A program made the position numbers and the translations under genes. DNA of 64,000 nucleotides from Flavobacteriales bacterium (GTDB taxonomy: Bacteria > Bacteroidota > Bacteroidia > CAIKAF01): NCBI GenBank assembly GCA_025451235.1, contig JANWKT010000019.1, positions 53,500 to 117,499 on the forward strand. Reading direction: 5' to 3'. Below, in pieces: positions 43,112 to 51,880 of this stretch (within the stretch, counting starts at the first letter, position 1; each line of letters starts with the position of its first letter). Under the pieces are notes generated by a model. That model worked only from the letters and a program-made list of their open reading frames with translations, made no database searches and was not told the origin of the DNA.

Positions 43112-46051
43112 ATGAGATACTCAACATCTTTTTTAAGTTATGCTGTTTTGATCGGATTGGGTTTAACATTGAATAAAGTTCAATCGCAAAATATTGGTCC
43201 TCTTAACCTGGTCAACTCATCCTTCTTCACCTATTATTCTGCACCCATCACAGTGGCCCCTCCTTCACAGCCGGTGTCATTAGAAATTGGTGATGGAAAT
43301 TATGAGATTTACTCTAACGGAAGTGTTACCATGTTGCCGGGCTTTATGGCCAAAACAATTCCAGCGTCAAACGGTTTTTACGTTGCCGACCTCGGAATCC
43401 ATCTCCCGGAACCCGAACTTTTTGGTTTAGACCTGGATAATGTTGTTCGATATGAAAAAATGGAAATGGGAATTAGCCTTCCTTCTTTGGAAACAAGGAT
43501 TCATGAATTCTTGGATGATATGACAGGTCAGTATAAAGTTGCTTCCACAGGTTATAATACAGCTTTCGGTAATGGAACTATTGTTAACCCATATGACCCG
43601 GAACATATTTCTGTTGAAGCCCATTTTTATCATGGAGCATCTACCGTACCAATTGTAAGAAACGGGTTTTTTTATAAAGAGTATATTCGAATGGATGTAT
43701 CGGGGCCGGAGTATTATACCCATGATTGGGTAGCTGTGCAAACGGGTAACGGCATTGATGAGTATGAATGGAGGATCAGGTTTAGTCCACCTGAAACCGG
43801 ATCATGGAAATGTATGATTCTGGTAACAGTTGGCGGCGAACTATTACCCGAACATTATTTCTTTAAATTTAATGTTGTTCCAGGGACAAAACCCGGTTTT
43901 GTTGAGATATCAGATAACCATCAATATCTTCAGTTTTCTGGCCCAACTCATCCACAATTTTTTCCTGTTGGAAATAATGCCTCCTGGCAGATACATCAAC
44001 CTATTGATGGTGGTTATTGTAATTCTCAAAATTGTGAAAACCCATTCGATCACCGGATCTTTCCTGATTCATATTTGGAAATCGAGGACTATCTTGATAA
44101 ACTTACCTATGAATCGAACGGTGGAGTCGGCGCAGGCAATCATACCAGAGTTATTTTTGCACCCTGGAGCTATGAAGTTGAATTTGAAAAGTTAGGAAAC
44201 TATCAAACCAGGCAAATAGAGATGTTTGAACTGGATGAACATCTGAGGGCAGCGGCTGCTAAAGATGTATATTTGAGTATATCCCCACTCAATGGCTTGG
44301 TATTAACTGATGAGTGGGAATCAACTTGGGGTGTCAATGTAGAGGGCAATGCCTGCTGCTTAGGAGAATATTCTGATACTTGGGCATGGAATCCATACTG
44401 TAATAATCACACGCCTGACTTTATATATAGTTACGATCCAACAATGGACCCTAATTCGCAATTTAAAGGGTTGGAAAATGTGATGACTCCTCTTGATTTT
44501 TTTACCAATGCTAACGCGAAGAAATGGTTTAAAAATAAACTCAGGTATATGGATGCAAGATGGGGATACAGTCCGAATTATTATCAGCTGGAAATTTCAA
44601 CGGAAATAGATAAATTTGATACAGAGTTTTGGCATTGGCCTTCAAATAATTACGACATCCAAAACTGGGTAAATGAAATGGCGGATTATGTAAAAAATGA
44701 TCTTAAAATAACGCAGCTAACAACTGTCAACTATGGACAAACCCCTGCTCCACTCAATACGTACGATCCTCCGTCTCTATCTTATTCCACGATTTGGAAT
44801 GGTTCTGACATCGATCTGGTTACTCTACACGAATATTCAGATGTATTAGGAAATGGACATGTAAAATCCGATCTTATAAATAACGCTCTTGGTTCTTTTG
44901 ATAAACCTTGTTTAATTAACGAAAACGATGTTTGGAGATATGGTCCGGTAGATAAGTGTACTCCGATCTCCATGCACAATCTTCTTTGGTCAAGTGCTTT
45001 TAGCGGATCATATGGAACAGGAATGCAATGGGAATTTCGGAGTCCATTTGATCTTGCAGATGAATATAAGGCAATGAGGACCTTATTTTCATACATAGAT
45101 CTTACAATTTCTAATGGGTACACTCCTTATCATACAACTGCTGATCTGTACGATTATCAGCCTATTGAGAATTTTTTCCTGATCAAATCTGGAGGACCAG
45201 GAAATTTTAGCAACAAGGCTTATGGTTGGATACATAATAGGTCGTATAACGAATATACTTATGGCGACTGTAATCAACCGGTTTATCATTCGCACTATGT
45301 TGTGGGACCAAACCCCCCAAATTTGGTTTTGGTTACAGAGACACTTACAACAATGCAACAAATAATGGACTTTTTTGATTTCGAAAGTGCATTTCAGCTA
45401 CATAAGAATGAGGATTTGTATAGTTCTTATTTTCCTACCGATTATCAAGCATATCCTCAAACCGCTTCAAGGTTTGCATTAAGTGGTTTAATTCCAAATG
45501 CCACATATACAATAGAATATTTTTATACCTCTGGCCCCCCTGGTATTATGGGCACTTTTGATCCCGCTTTTAATTTCACATTTACAACTTATGATATTGG
45601 TGGACAAGGTGTTTATAATATAATTAACGGCCCTCCAACTGGTGGTGGCCTTAATCCGCTTACGGGACAACCATACCCACCAGATTGGGCTTACCTGGTA
45701 CATTTATCTAACGAACCCCGATCATATATCGCTGATCAAAATTGGAAACCTATGAAAGATTCTTTAATCCAAAATCGTGTAGAGCTATCTAATCAAGGTT
45801 CCAATACATTGGATCTTTCTGTGAGCCCAAATCCAAACGATGGTTCATTTACCATTTCTGCTAAAACAGATAAAAGAGGAGCCTATCGTTTTGTACTAAC
45901 GGATATTTCCGGCAGCGTTATACAAAGTCAAATAGTAGAATTGATAGAAGGAGTTAACCGTATTTCTTTCTCCAATACTACACTTGCTCCAGGTGTTTAT
46001 TTAATGAAAGTGGAGGGTTATACGGAAGTGCTTAAAATTGTCATTAATTAA
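43112..46051 (+). CDS. Large T9SS-exported DUF5060/glycoside-hydrolase-like protein
   Basis: 979 aa. Signal peptide, then a short beta-stack spacer (SVTMLPGFMAKTIPASNG). Residues about 130-255 form a DUF5060-like beta-sandwich (WVAVQTGNGIDEYEWRIRFS; FKFNVVPGTKPGFVEISDNH). Residues about 265-700 look like a TIM-barrel of the DUF4038/apiosidase-like glycosidase class (YLQFSGPTHPQFFPVGNNAS; YYQLEISTEIDKFDTEFWHW with Glu candidates). C-terminal type A sorting domain (about 905-979, LSVSPNPNDGSFTIS ... GVYLMKVEGYTEVLKIVIN). A surface or secreted polysaccharide-active enzyme is inferred; the substrate is unknown. Ends at the terminator 46069-46100. Confidence 0.78.
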   Translation: MRYSTSFLSYAVLIGLGLTLNKVQSQNIGPLNLVNSSFFTYYSAPITVAPPSQPVSLEIGDGNYEIYSNGSVTMLPGFMAKTIPASNGFYVADLGIHLPEPELFGLDLDNVVRYEKMEMGISLPSLETRIHEFLDDMTGQYKVASTGYNTAFGNGTIVNPYDPEHISVEAHFYHGASTVPIVRNGFFYKEYIRMDVSGPEYYTHDWVAVQTGNGIDEYEWRIRFSPPETGSWKCMILVTVGGELLPEHYFFKFNVVPGTKPGFVEISDNHQYLQFSGPTHPQFFPVGNNASWQIHQPIDGGYCNSQNCENPFDHRIFPDSYLEIEDYLDKLTYESNGGVGAGNHTRVIFAPWSYEVEFEKLGNYQTRQIEMFELDEHLRAAAAKDVYLSISPLNGLVLTDEWESTWGVNVEGNACCLGEYSDTWAWNPYCNNHTPDFIYSYDPTMDPNSQFKGLENVMTPLDFFTNANAKKWFKNKLRYMDARWGYSPNYYQLEISTEIDKFDTEFWHWPSNNYDIQNWVNEMADYVKNDLKITQLTTVNYGQTPAPLNTYDPPSLSYSTIWNGSDIDLVTLHEYSDVLGNGHVKSDLINNALGSFDKPCLINENDVWRYGPVDKCTPISMHNLLWSSAFSGSYGTGMQWEFRSPFDLADEYKAMRTLFSYIDLTISNGYTPYHTTADLYDYQPIENFFLIKSGGPGNFSNKAYGWIHNRSYNEYTYGDCNQPVYHSHYVVGPNPPNLVLVTETLTTMQQIMDFFDFESAFQLHKNEDLYSSYFPTDYQAYPQTASRFALSGLIPNATYTIEYFYTSGPPGIMGTFDPAFNFTFTTYDIGGQGVYNIINGPPTGGGLNPLTGQPYPPDWAYLVHLSNEPRSYIADQNWKPMKDSLIQNRVELSNQGSNTLDLSVSPNPNDGSFTISAKTDKRGAYRFVLTDISGSVIQSQIVELIEGVNRISFSNTTLAPGVYLMKVEGYTEVLKIVIN

Positions 46052-46068
46052 TAGTTCCTTACACCAAC

Positions 46069-46100
46069 AAAAAAGCCTCAACATCGTTGAGGCTTTTTTT
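46069..46100. terminator. Strong bidirectional terminator
   Basis: A-run plus GCCTCAAC, ATC loop, GTTGAGGC plus T-run (46093-46100). It serves the plus-strand T9SS gene and, read in reverse, the minus-strand STAS gene ending at 46120. Confidence 0.92.
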
Positions 46101-46119
46101 ATATTTTGTCAGTCTGAGA

Positions 46120-46512
46120 CTAATCTCCTTTTTCTTCCTCACCACCCAGCAGATCATTTTCTATGCTTTCCATAATGATGAAGTCTTCAATTTCTTTTTG
46201 GTTTTGTATGATATTGATCACGGTATCTAATTGAGAGATGGTAATGAGTTTCATCACAGAATCTGAAATCCCTGTGATCACCAATACACCTCCGCAACCT
46301 TTGCATAACCTGTTGGCCACCAAAATTGCACTTAACCCACTTGAGTCAATATATTTAACCCCGGTAAGGTCGATCACCATATTTTTTTCTCCTTTTCCGT
46401 TTAAGAAAACGATCTCTGCTTTCAGGTCAGGAGAAACTGTGCTGTCTAACTTTTCAACGGCACATGAAATAGCGCTATAATTTTCTTTCTTGTCTGTAGT
46501 AAACGAGCTCAT
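46120..46512 (-). CDS. STAS-domain protein (anti-sigma-factor-antagonist type)
   Basis: 130 aa. STAS fold with the phosphorylatable-serine motif YIDSSGLSAILVANRL (as in SpoIIAA/RsbV), preceded by KNMVIDLTGVK. By family, such proteins bind anti-sigma factors or other partners and are switched by Ser phosphorylation; no kinase or anti-sigma gene is adjacent, so the partner is unknown. An acidic Glu-rich C-terminal tail (EEEKGD). 34 bases downstream of pyrB on the same strand, possibly cotranscribed. Confidence 0.9.
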   Translation of the reverse strand: MSSFTTDKKENYSAISCAVEKLDSTVSPDLKAEIVFLNGKGEKNMVIDLTGVKYIDSSGLSAILVANRLCKGCGGVLVITGISDSVMKLITISQLDTVINIIQNQKEIEDFIIMESIENDLLGGEEEKGD

Positions 46513-46546
46513 ACTTACTCTGTTTTACGCAAATGTAGCAAATTTT

Positions 46547-47503
46547 TTAGGATTTGCCCGCCAGGAGATATAAAATCGCCATCCTTACTGCCACGCCGTT
46601 TTCCACCTGGTCGAGAATGATGCTATGCTCACTGTCAGCCACATCCGAGGTGATCTCTACCCCTCGGTTAATGGGGCCTGGATGCATCACCACTATTTTT
46701 TTGGAGAGGCTGTCGAGCAGCTTTTTATCCAGTCCATATTGCATGGAGTATTCACGTAGGGTAGGGAAGTACTTAAGCGATTGGCGTTCTAACTGGATCC
46801 TTAACATATTGGCCACATCACACCATTCCAAAGCTTTGCGGAGGTTATGTTCCACCTTCAGGCCCAGGCTGCTTACATATTTGGGGATCAGGGTGGTAGG
46901 TCCGCAAACCATTACCTCGGCACCCAGCATTTGCAAGCTAAAAATATTGCTCAGGGCCACCCTGCTATGCATAATATCGCCAACGATCACCACTTTTTTC
47001 CCTTCCAGGCTTCCCAGTTTTTCGCGTATGGAGAATGCGTCGAGCAAGGCCTGAGTGGGGTGTTCATGGGTTCCGTCACCGGCATTGATAATTTGTGCAT
47101 GTGCACTTTTTGGATAGTTCTTTAATTGGCCTGCCAGAAATACTGCTGCACCTGGGGCGCTATGGCGCATCACAATAATATCCACTTTCATGGCAAGGAT
47201 ATTATTGGCAGTATCTATCAGCGTTTCTCCTTTACTCACGGATGAACCGGAAGCAGAGAAGTTAACTATATCGGCACTTAATCTTTTTTCGGCGAGTTCA
47301 AATGATAACCGGGTACGGGTAGAATTTTCGAAGAACATATTGGCTACTGTAACATCACGCAGCGAAGGAACTTTTTTAATAGGCCGGTTAATGATCTCTT
47401 TAAAGTTCTCTGCAGTACGTAAGATCAACTCCAGGTCTGATTTTTTCAGCCCTTTTATTCCCAGCAGGTGTCGTGTGCTTAGTTGTTCTTCTTTTTGTTC
47501 CAT
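46547..47503 (-). CDS. pyrB: Aspartate carbamoyltransferase catalytic subunit
   Basis: Forms carbamoyl-aspartate from carbamoyl phosphate and aspartate, the committed step of pyrimidine synthesis. 318 aa with the carbamoyl-phosphate loop ENSTRTRLSFELAEKRL, MRHSAPGAAVFLA, HPTQALLDAFSI and HPGPINRGVEI. No regulatory pyrI subunit nearby. The ATG overlaps the pyrR stop (TAATG), so the two are translationally coupled. Confidence 0.97.
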   Translation of the reverse strand: MEQKEEQLSTRHLLGIKGLKKSDLELILRTAENFKEIINRPIKKVPSLRDVTVANMFFENSTRTRLSFELAEKRLSADIVNFSASGSSVSKGETLIDTANNILAMKVDIIVMRHSAPGAAVFLAGQLKNYPKSAHAQIINAGDGTHEHPTQALLDAFSIREKLGSLEGKKVVIVGDIMHSRVALSNIFSLQMLGAEVMVCGPTTLIPKYVSSLGLKVEHNLRKALEWCDVANMLRIQLERQSLKYFPTLREYSMQYGLDKKLLDSLSKKIVVMHPGPINRGVEITSDVADSEHSIILDQVENGVAVRMAILYLLAGKS

Positions 47504-48057
47504 TATTTTATATTAAGCGATGGAGTATATAAGATCACTTCATCTACACCATCTTGCGCTTTCCATTTTACTTTTACTTTTTGTCCGGTAATTGCATCAA
47601 CGGATGTTCCTACATAATCGGCCTGCACCGGTAATTCACGGCTAAATTTCCGGTCGATGAGCACCAATAATTCAACACCCCTTGGCCTGCCGAAGGCCAG
47701 GATCGCATCCAAAGCAGCCCTAATGGTCCGGCCGGTGTACAATACATCATCCACCAGGATCACATTTTTATTTTCAATCACAAAATCAATTTCAGTGGCG
47801 CTGGCAACCGGCAGTTCATCCCTTCTTCTAAAATCATCTCGGTGGAAAGTAATATCTAAAATTCCATGTTGAATATTTTTGCTGCCGGTAATTTCACTCA
47901 AACGTTGGTGGATCCTTTCAGATAAATAAATCCCACGAGGTTGAACCCCTATTAAAACGGTTTGATCGAATGAAGTATGGTTTTCTATTAATTGGTAACA
48001 AAGTCGGTTAATGGTGATGGTGAACAGTTCGGAATCAAGTAAGACTTTGTTTTCCAT
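47503..48057 (-). CDS. pyrR: PyrR: pyrimidine operon regulator / uracil phosphoribosyltransferase
   Basis: 184 aa from the ATG at 48055-48057; 12 upstream codons run into promoter sequence. Phosphoribosyltransferase fold with the PRPP loop VILVDDVLYTGRTI and the ILDITFHRDDFRRR segment of PyrR. In Gram-positive bacteria PyrR binds pyr mRNA; whether it does so in Bacteroidota is open, and no attenuator is visible here. TATATTTG on the minus strand (48072-48079) is a good minus-7 element, but its minus-33 partner is unclear. Operon with pyrB. Confidence 0.94.
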   Translation of the reverse strand: MENKVLLDSELFTITINRLCYQLIENHTSFDQTVLIGVQPRGIYLSERIHQRLSEITGSKNIQHGILDITFHRDDFRRRDELPVASATEIDFVIENKNVILVDDVLYTGRTIRAALDAILAFGRPRGVELLVLIDRKFSRELPVQADYVGTSVDAITGQKVKVKWKAQDGVDEVILYTPSLNIK

Positions 48058-48117
48058 TGGAAATGATTTGTCAAATATAATCAAAAAAATCATACAAAGT
48101 ATTTTAAATGGAACGCA

Positions 48118-48183
48118 GATGACACGGATATTACGGATTTGTACTGATCACTTACAGTGTAAATCCGTAATATCCGTGTCATC
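48118..48183. repeat. 23-bp perfect inverted repeat (ACGGATATTACGGATT family)
   Basis: Arms 48118-48140 and 48161-48183 are perfect reverse complements built around GACACGGATATTACGGATT, with a 20-base spacer; imperfect pairing extends further out. It lies in the divergent gap between pyrR and the TPP riboswitch, so it could insulate the two transcription units. Non-coding. Confidence 0.8.
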
Positions 48184-48215
48184 AGTGTTCTATTGCTTTG
48201 TTGGGAAGGCCTCCG

Positions 48216-48233
48216 TCCCGATAGCTATCGGGA
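48216..48233. repeat. 18-base palindrome with CCCGATAGCTATCGGG core (copy 2)
   Basis: Perfect palindrome TCCCGATAGCTATCGGGA, sharing its 16-base core with 40277-40294. Flanking AAGGCCT / CAGGCCG adds partial outer pairing. Confidence 0.8.
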
Positions 48234-48262
48234 TCAGGCCGCTGGCGATTAACAAAAAACAT

Positions 48263-48293
48263 TTTGTACTCAAGCAACTTTATATTAGTTTTG
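48263..48293 (+). promoter_or_regulatory. Promoter of the TPP-riboswitch/TonB receptor transcript
   Basis: TTTG (48263-48266), a 19-base spacer and TAGTTTTG (48286-48293). Transcription would begin near 48297, just before the aptamer. Confidence 0.6.
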
Positions 48294-48302
48294 TTCTTTC
48301 AT

Positions 48303-48380
48303 CCTCGGGGTGTCTCGGCTAAGCCGAGACTGAGATCATACCCGTTAAACCTGATTTGGCTAGTACCAACGTAGGGAAGG
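48303..48380 (+). promoter_or_regulatory. TPP riboswitch (THI element)
   Basis: The conserved blocks appear in order: CTCGGGGTG at 48304-48312; the variable hairpin CTCGG/CCGAG; CTGAGAT at 48330-48336; ACCCG..AACCTGAT ending at 48355; and GTAGGGAAG at 48371-48379. It binds thiamine diphosphate and represses the downstream gene when TPP is plentiful. A small hairpin AGATT..TTGCTG-TT-CAGCAATCT (48384-48408) between aptamer and start codon is a candidate expression platform; no T-run follows, so control of translation is more likely than termination. Confidence 0.95.
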
Positions 48381-48437
48381 TAAAGATTCATTTGCTGTTC
48401 AGCAATCTCCGGGGAAAACAAAAATAAAATTCAACAG

Positions 48438-50846
48438 ATGAAAAAATTATTTTTTCTCTTACCGGCTATTTTTACCACTTCACTTATGGCACAAAATACT
48501 TTTACTGCAAAAGTATTCGACGGATCTACCATGGAGCCTTTGTCCAATGCAACTGTTATTGTTGAGAATTCCCAATTGGTAGGTGTTTCTGATTATGATG
48601 GAGTGGTGGTGCTTAACTCAGTTAAAGAAGGAGCCAAAATAAAAATCACTCATATTGGCTTCGATGATTATGAGCATGTATTTACCATCAATTCCAATCC
48701 TGAACTGGGTGCTGCACAAACGGAGATCATCATGAATAAAAAATCATACCAGGCTGCAGAGTTTACGGTAAGCTCCGTTAGAGCCAATACCACCTTGCCC
48801 ATTGCACAAACCAATTTAATCAAAGAGGATATCGAGAAAAAAAATCTCGGGCAAGATCTTCCTATGCTGCTGGACCAAACCCCCAGTGTTGTCGTCAACA
48901 GTGATGCAGGGAATGGAATAGGTTATACCGGGATCAGGATCAGAGGAACAGATATTACCAGGATCAATGTAACCTTCAATGGTGTTCCGGTAAATGATCC
49001 CGAATCCCAGGGAGTGTTCTGGGTAAATTTCCCAGATATTGCCAGTTCAGTTAATTCATTGCAGATACAAAGAGGGGTGGGAACCTCTTCTAATGGCTCT
49101 GGATCATTCGGAGCAAGTATTAATATTTCTACCAACGAGCTCAACCCAAAGCCCTACGCCAAGATTTCATCTAGCGTAGGGTTTTTTAAAACATTTAAAA
49201 ATACAGTGGAAGTAAACAGCGGTCTGATTGGAAAGCGTTTTGCTTTTTACGGAAGACTATCGAAACTAACCAGCGATGGTTATGTGGATAGAGGCTGGAG
49301 CGATTTAAAATCATTTTATATCAGTGGAGGCTATTATGGAAAAACAACCGTGGTCAAACTAAATGTTTTTTCTGGCAAGGAGGCTACCTATCAATCCTGG
49401 TATGGAATCGATCAATCCATTATGGATACCAACCGTACCTTTAATGTGGCGGGCACAGATTATTTTCAAAAAGCTGATCCTTATAAAAACCAAACAGATA
49501 ATTACCAGCAGGATTATTACCAGCTGTTTTTAAACCAACAAGCCGGAAAATACTTTAACATCAACCTGGCATTATTCTATACAAGGGGAAAAGGATATTA
49601 TGAAGAATATAAGGTAGGACAAACCCTGGCGAATTATAATATTGCACCTGCTATTATTGGGAATGACACGGCTTTCACTTCTGACCTTATCCGGCAGCTT
49701 TGGCTGGATAACCATTATTATGGATTCAACGCAGGACTAAGATTTACCAGAAAGAAATTGGATATTAGCTTGAATGGAGGTTTTTATAGATACGATGCGG
49801 AGCATTACGGAAAAGTGATATGGGCCCAATTTGCCGGTGACAGTGATCCTGATAAAAGATATTATGACCGCACAGCAGTAAAAATGGATGGAAATATTTT
49901 CGTGAAGGCAGAATATGAGGTGATCTCAGGTCTTAAAATTTTTGCAGATGTCCAGTATAGAGCAGTGGATTATACCATCAACGGGTTCAGAGACAATCCC
50001 AATATTTTGGTACATGATGTTTTTCATTTCGTTAACCCCAAAGTGGGGGTAAGTTATGATGTAAGTGCTGCTCATAGAGTATATGGATATTTTGGCATGG
50101 CAAGCCATGAACCGAACCGCGTAGACTATGAAACCGGTTCTACCCAAAAACCAAAACCAGAAACCTTGCGTGATTTTGAATTGGGCTATATGTTCCGCCA
50201 CAGAATTGTGCAGGCAAGCATCAACGGATTTTTTATGGATTATAGCAATCAGCTCATCAATACAGGTAAACTCAACGATGTAGGGGCTTATACCCGGACC
50301 AATGTGGAAAGCAGCTATAGAGCAGGTTTTGAATTGGAGGCCGGCTTCCAGATCCTCAAGAACCTTACATTGAATCTGCATTTTACCTATTCAAGGAATC
50401 GCATTCAGAATTTTGTGGAATATTATGATAATTATGATACAGGTTTCCAGGATTCTGTGGTTTATGAAGAAACAGATATCTCTTTTTCACCCGATGCTAT
50501 TGGTGGATTTACCATTTCCTATTCACCGGTTAAAAATTTGTTTTTTGATCTCACCGGCAAATTCGTTACCCAGCAGTTTTTGGATAATACATCCAACCAA
50601 AACAGGATCTTGCAACCATTTTTCACCAACGACTTTAGGATACGTTATGGAGTAACCATTAAAAAGGTAGTAAAAATTGATTTCAATGTGGTGGTGAACA
50701 ATTTCACCAACCGGTTGTACGAACCCAATGGATACACGTATAGTTATGTATCAGGTGGAGCTTTGGTTACCTCCAACAATTATTATCCAATGGCAGGGAT
50801 CAACGTAATGGGGGGAGTTATGGTGAGTATTGGAGATTTTAAGTAA
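48438..50846 (+). CDS. TPP-riboswitch-controlled TonB-dependent outer-membrane receptor
   Basis: 802 aa. Signal peptide MKKLFFLLPAIFTTSLMAQ, an N-terminal carboxypeptidase-regulatory-like domain (about 20-105, KVFDGSTMEPLSNATVIVEN), a plug domain (about 115-230, with IRIRGTDITRINVTFNGVPV and GSGSFGASINIST) and a 22-strand-type barrel to the C-terminus. Its control by the TPP riboswitch makes a thiamine, phosphorylated thiamine or precursor the likely ligand, as proposed for the Omr1 class in Bacteroidetes. The substrate call rests on regulation, not on a visible binding site. Confidence 0.93.
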   Translation: MKKLFFLLPAIFTTSLMAQNTFTAKVFDGSTMEPLSNATVIVENSQLVGVSDYDGVVVLNSVKEGAKIKITHIGFDDYEHVFTINSNPELGAAQTEIIMNKKSYQAAEFTVSSVRANTTLPIAQTNLIKEDIEKKNLGQDLPMLLDQTPSVVVNSDAGNGIGYTGIRIRGTDITRINVTFNGVPVNDPESQGVFWVNFPDIASSVNSLQIQRGVGTSSNGSGSFGASINISTNELNPKPYAKISSSVGFFKTFKNTVEVNSGLIGKRFAFYGRLSKLTSDGYVDRGWSDLKSFYISGGYYGKTTVVKLNVFSGKEATYQSWYGIDQSIMDTNRTFNVAGTDYFQKADPYKNQTDNYQQDYYQLFLNQQAGKYFNINLALFYTRGKGYYEEYKVGQTLANYNIAPAIIGNDTAFTSDLIRQLWLDNHYYGFNAGLRFTRKKLDISLNGGFYRYDAEHYGKVIWAQFAGDSDPDKRYYDRTAVKMDGNIFVKAEYEVISGLKIFADVQYRAVDYTINGFRDNPNILVHDVFHFVNPKVGVSYDVSAAHRVYGYFGMASHEPNRVDYETGSTQKPKPETLRDFELGYMFRHRIVQASINGFFMDYSNQLINTGKLNDVGAYTRTNVESSYRAGFELEAGFQILKNLTLNLHFTYSRNRIQNFVEYYDNYDTGFQDSVVYEETDISFSPDAIGGFTISYSPVKNLFFDLTGKFVTQQFLDNTSNQNRILQPFFTNDFRIRYGVTIKKVVKIDFNVVVNNFTNRLYEPNGYTYSYVSGGALVTSNNYYPMAGINVMGGVMVSIGDFK

Positions 50847-50926
50847 TCCCCTTCCCCAAAGCAAGTATATCAAACAATAACGGTACTAATTTTAAGTTTA
50901 CTATCTTTGAACAAGTTCAATATTTC

Positions 50927-51880
50927 TTGGAGAAGATACAAATACAGGACATTAGCAGGCTGGCAAGTTTCGAAATGCTGGCTAAACAGGTGGTGGAAGG
51001 TTTTATTACTGGATTACACCGGAGCCCCTTCCATGGATTCTCCGTTGAGTTTGCCGAGCATAGGCAGTACAATACCGGTGAATCTACCCGTCATATTGAT
51101 TGGAAGCTATATGCCCGTACCGAAAAATTATTTGTAAAGCGATATGAGGAAGAGACCAATCTCCGCTGTCATATCATCATGGATACTTCTACCTCCATGT
51201 TTTTCCCGGTAAAGGAAGACAAAGTATCGCCGGCTAAGAACAAAGCCACCTTTTCAGCTTTTTCAGCAGCAGCATTAACCGAATTGATGCGAAAGCAAAG
51301 AGATGCATTTGGATTGACCACCGTGGATGAGGAAATCCGTTTTCATTCTCCCGATAAAAGTTCGGTATTGCACCAACGTCATTTGTTTACCGAATTGGAA
51401 AAGCTCACCCATGAAAAAGCCTATACTCAAAAACGAAATACGTCCTTAAGTAAACTCATTCACCAATTGGCTGATATGTTGCACCGCAGATCGCTGGTGG
51501 TTATTTTCAGCGATATGTTCACCAATGCATTGAACAGTGGTGATATTGAAGTCGAAAAAGAGGCGTTGTTTTCTTCGTTGCAGCATTTAAAGCATAACCG
51601 GCATGAGGTGATCTTATTCCATGTACATGATAGTAAGTTAGAACATGATTTTGATTTTGATAATCGTCCCTATCGATTTATTGACCTGGAAAGCGGTTCG
51701 GAGATCAAATTGAATCCCATTCAGATAAAAGACCAATATAAGGCAGCTATCTCGAAATATATTGCCCAGCTCAAGCTCAAAGCGGCCCAGTTTAAGATTG
51801 ATTTTATGGAAGCCGATATCAATGAAGGTTTTGAGCAAATTCTCTGGAATTACCTGGTAAAAAGAAGCAAATTGTATTAA
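50927..51880 (+). CDS. DUF58 domain protein
   Basis: 317 aa from a TTG start (MEKIQIQDISRLASFEML). DUF58 signature SVEFAEHRQYNTGESTRHID followed by WKLYARTEKLFVKRYEEETN, then a vWA-like part IIMDTSTSMFFPVK (metal-site D-x-S-x-S). DUF58 proteins usually sit beside a MoxR ATPase and BatA/BatD membrane proteins; none is present here, so this copy is an orphan. A decayed copy of its last 20 codons lies 470 bases downstream. Convergent overlap of 4 bases with the next gene. Confidence 0.9.
   Translation: MEKIQIQDISRLASFEMLAKQVVEGFITGLHRSPFHGFSVEFAEHRQYNTGESTRHIDWKLYARTEKLFVKRYEEETNLRCHIIMDTSTSMFFPVKEDKVSPAKNKATFSAFSAAALTELMRKQRDAFGLTTVDEEIRFHSPDKSSVLHQRHLFTELEKLTHEKAYTQKRNTSLSKLIHQLADMLHRRSLVVIFSDMFTNALNSGDIEVEKEALFSSLQHLKHNRHEVILFHVHDSKLEHDFDFDNRPYRFIDLESGSEIKLNPIQIKDQYKAAISKYIAQLKLKAAQFKIDFMEADINEGFEQILWNYLVKRSKLY

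Noticed and set aside
48384..48408. Intrinsic terminator as the riboswitch expression platform
   Set aside because: The hairpin is short and no T-run follows it; translational control is more likely.
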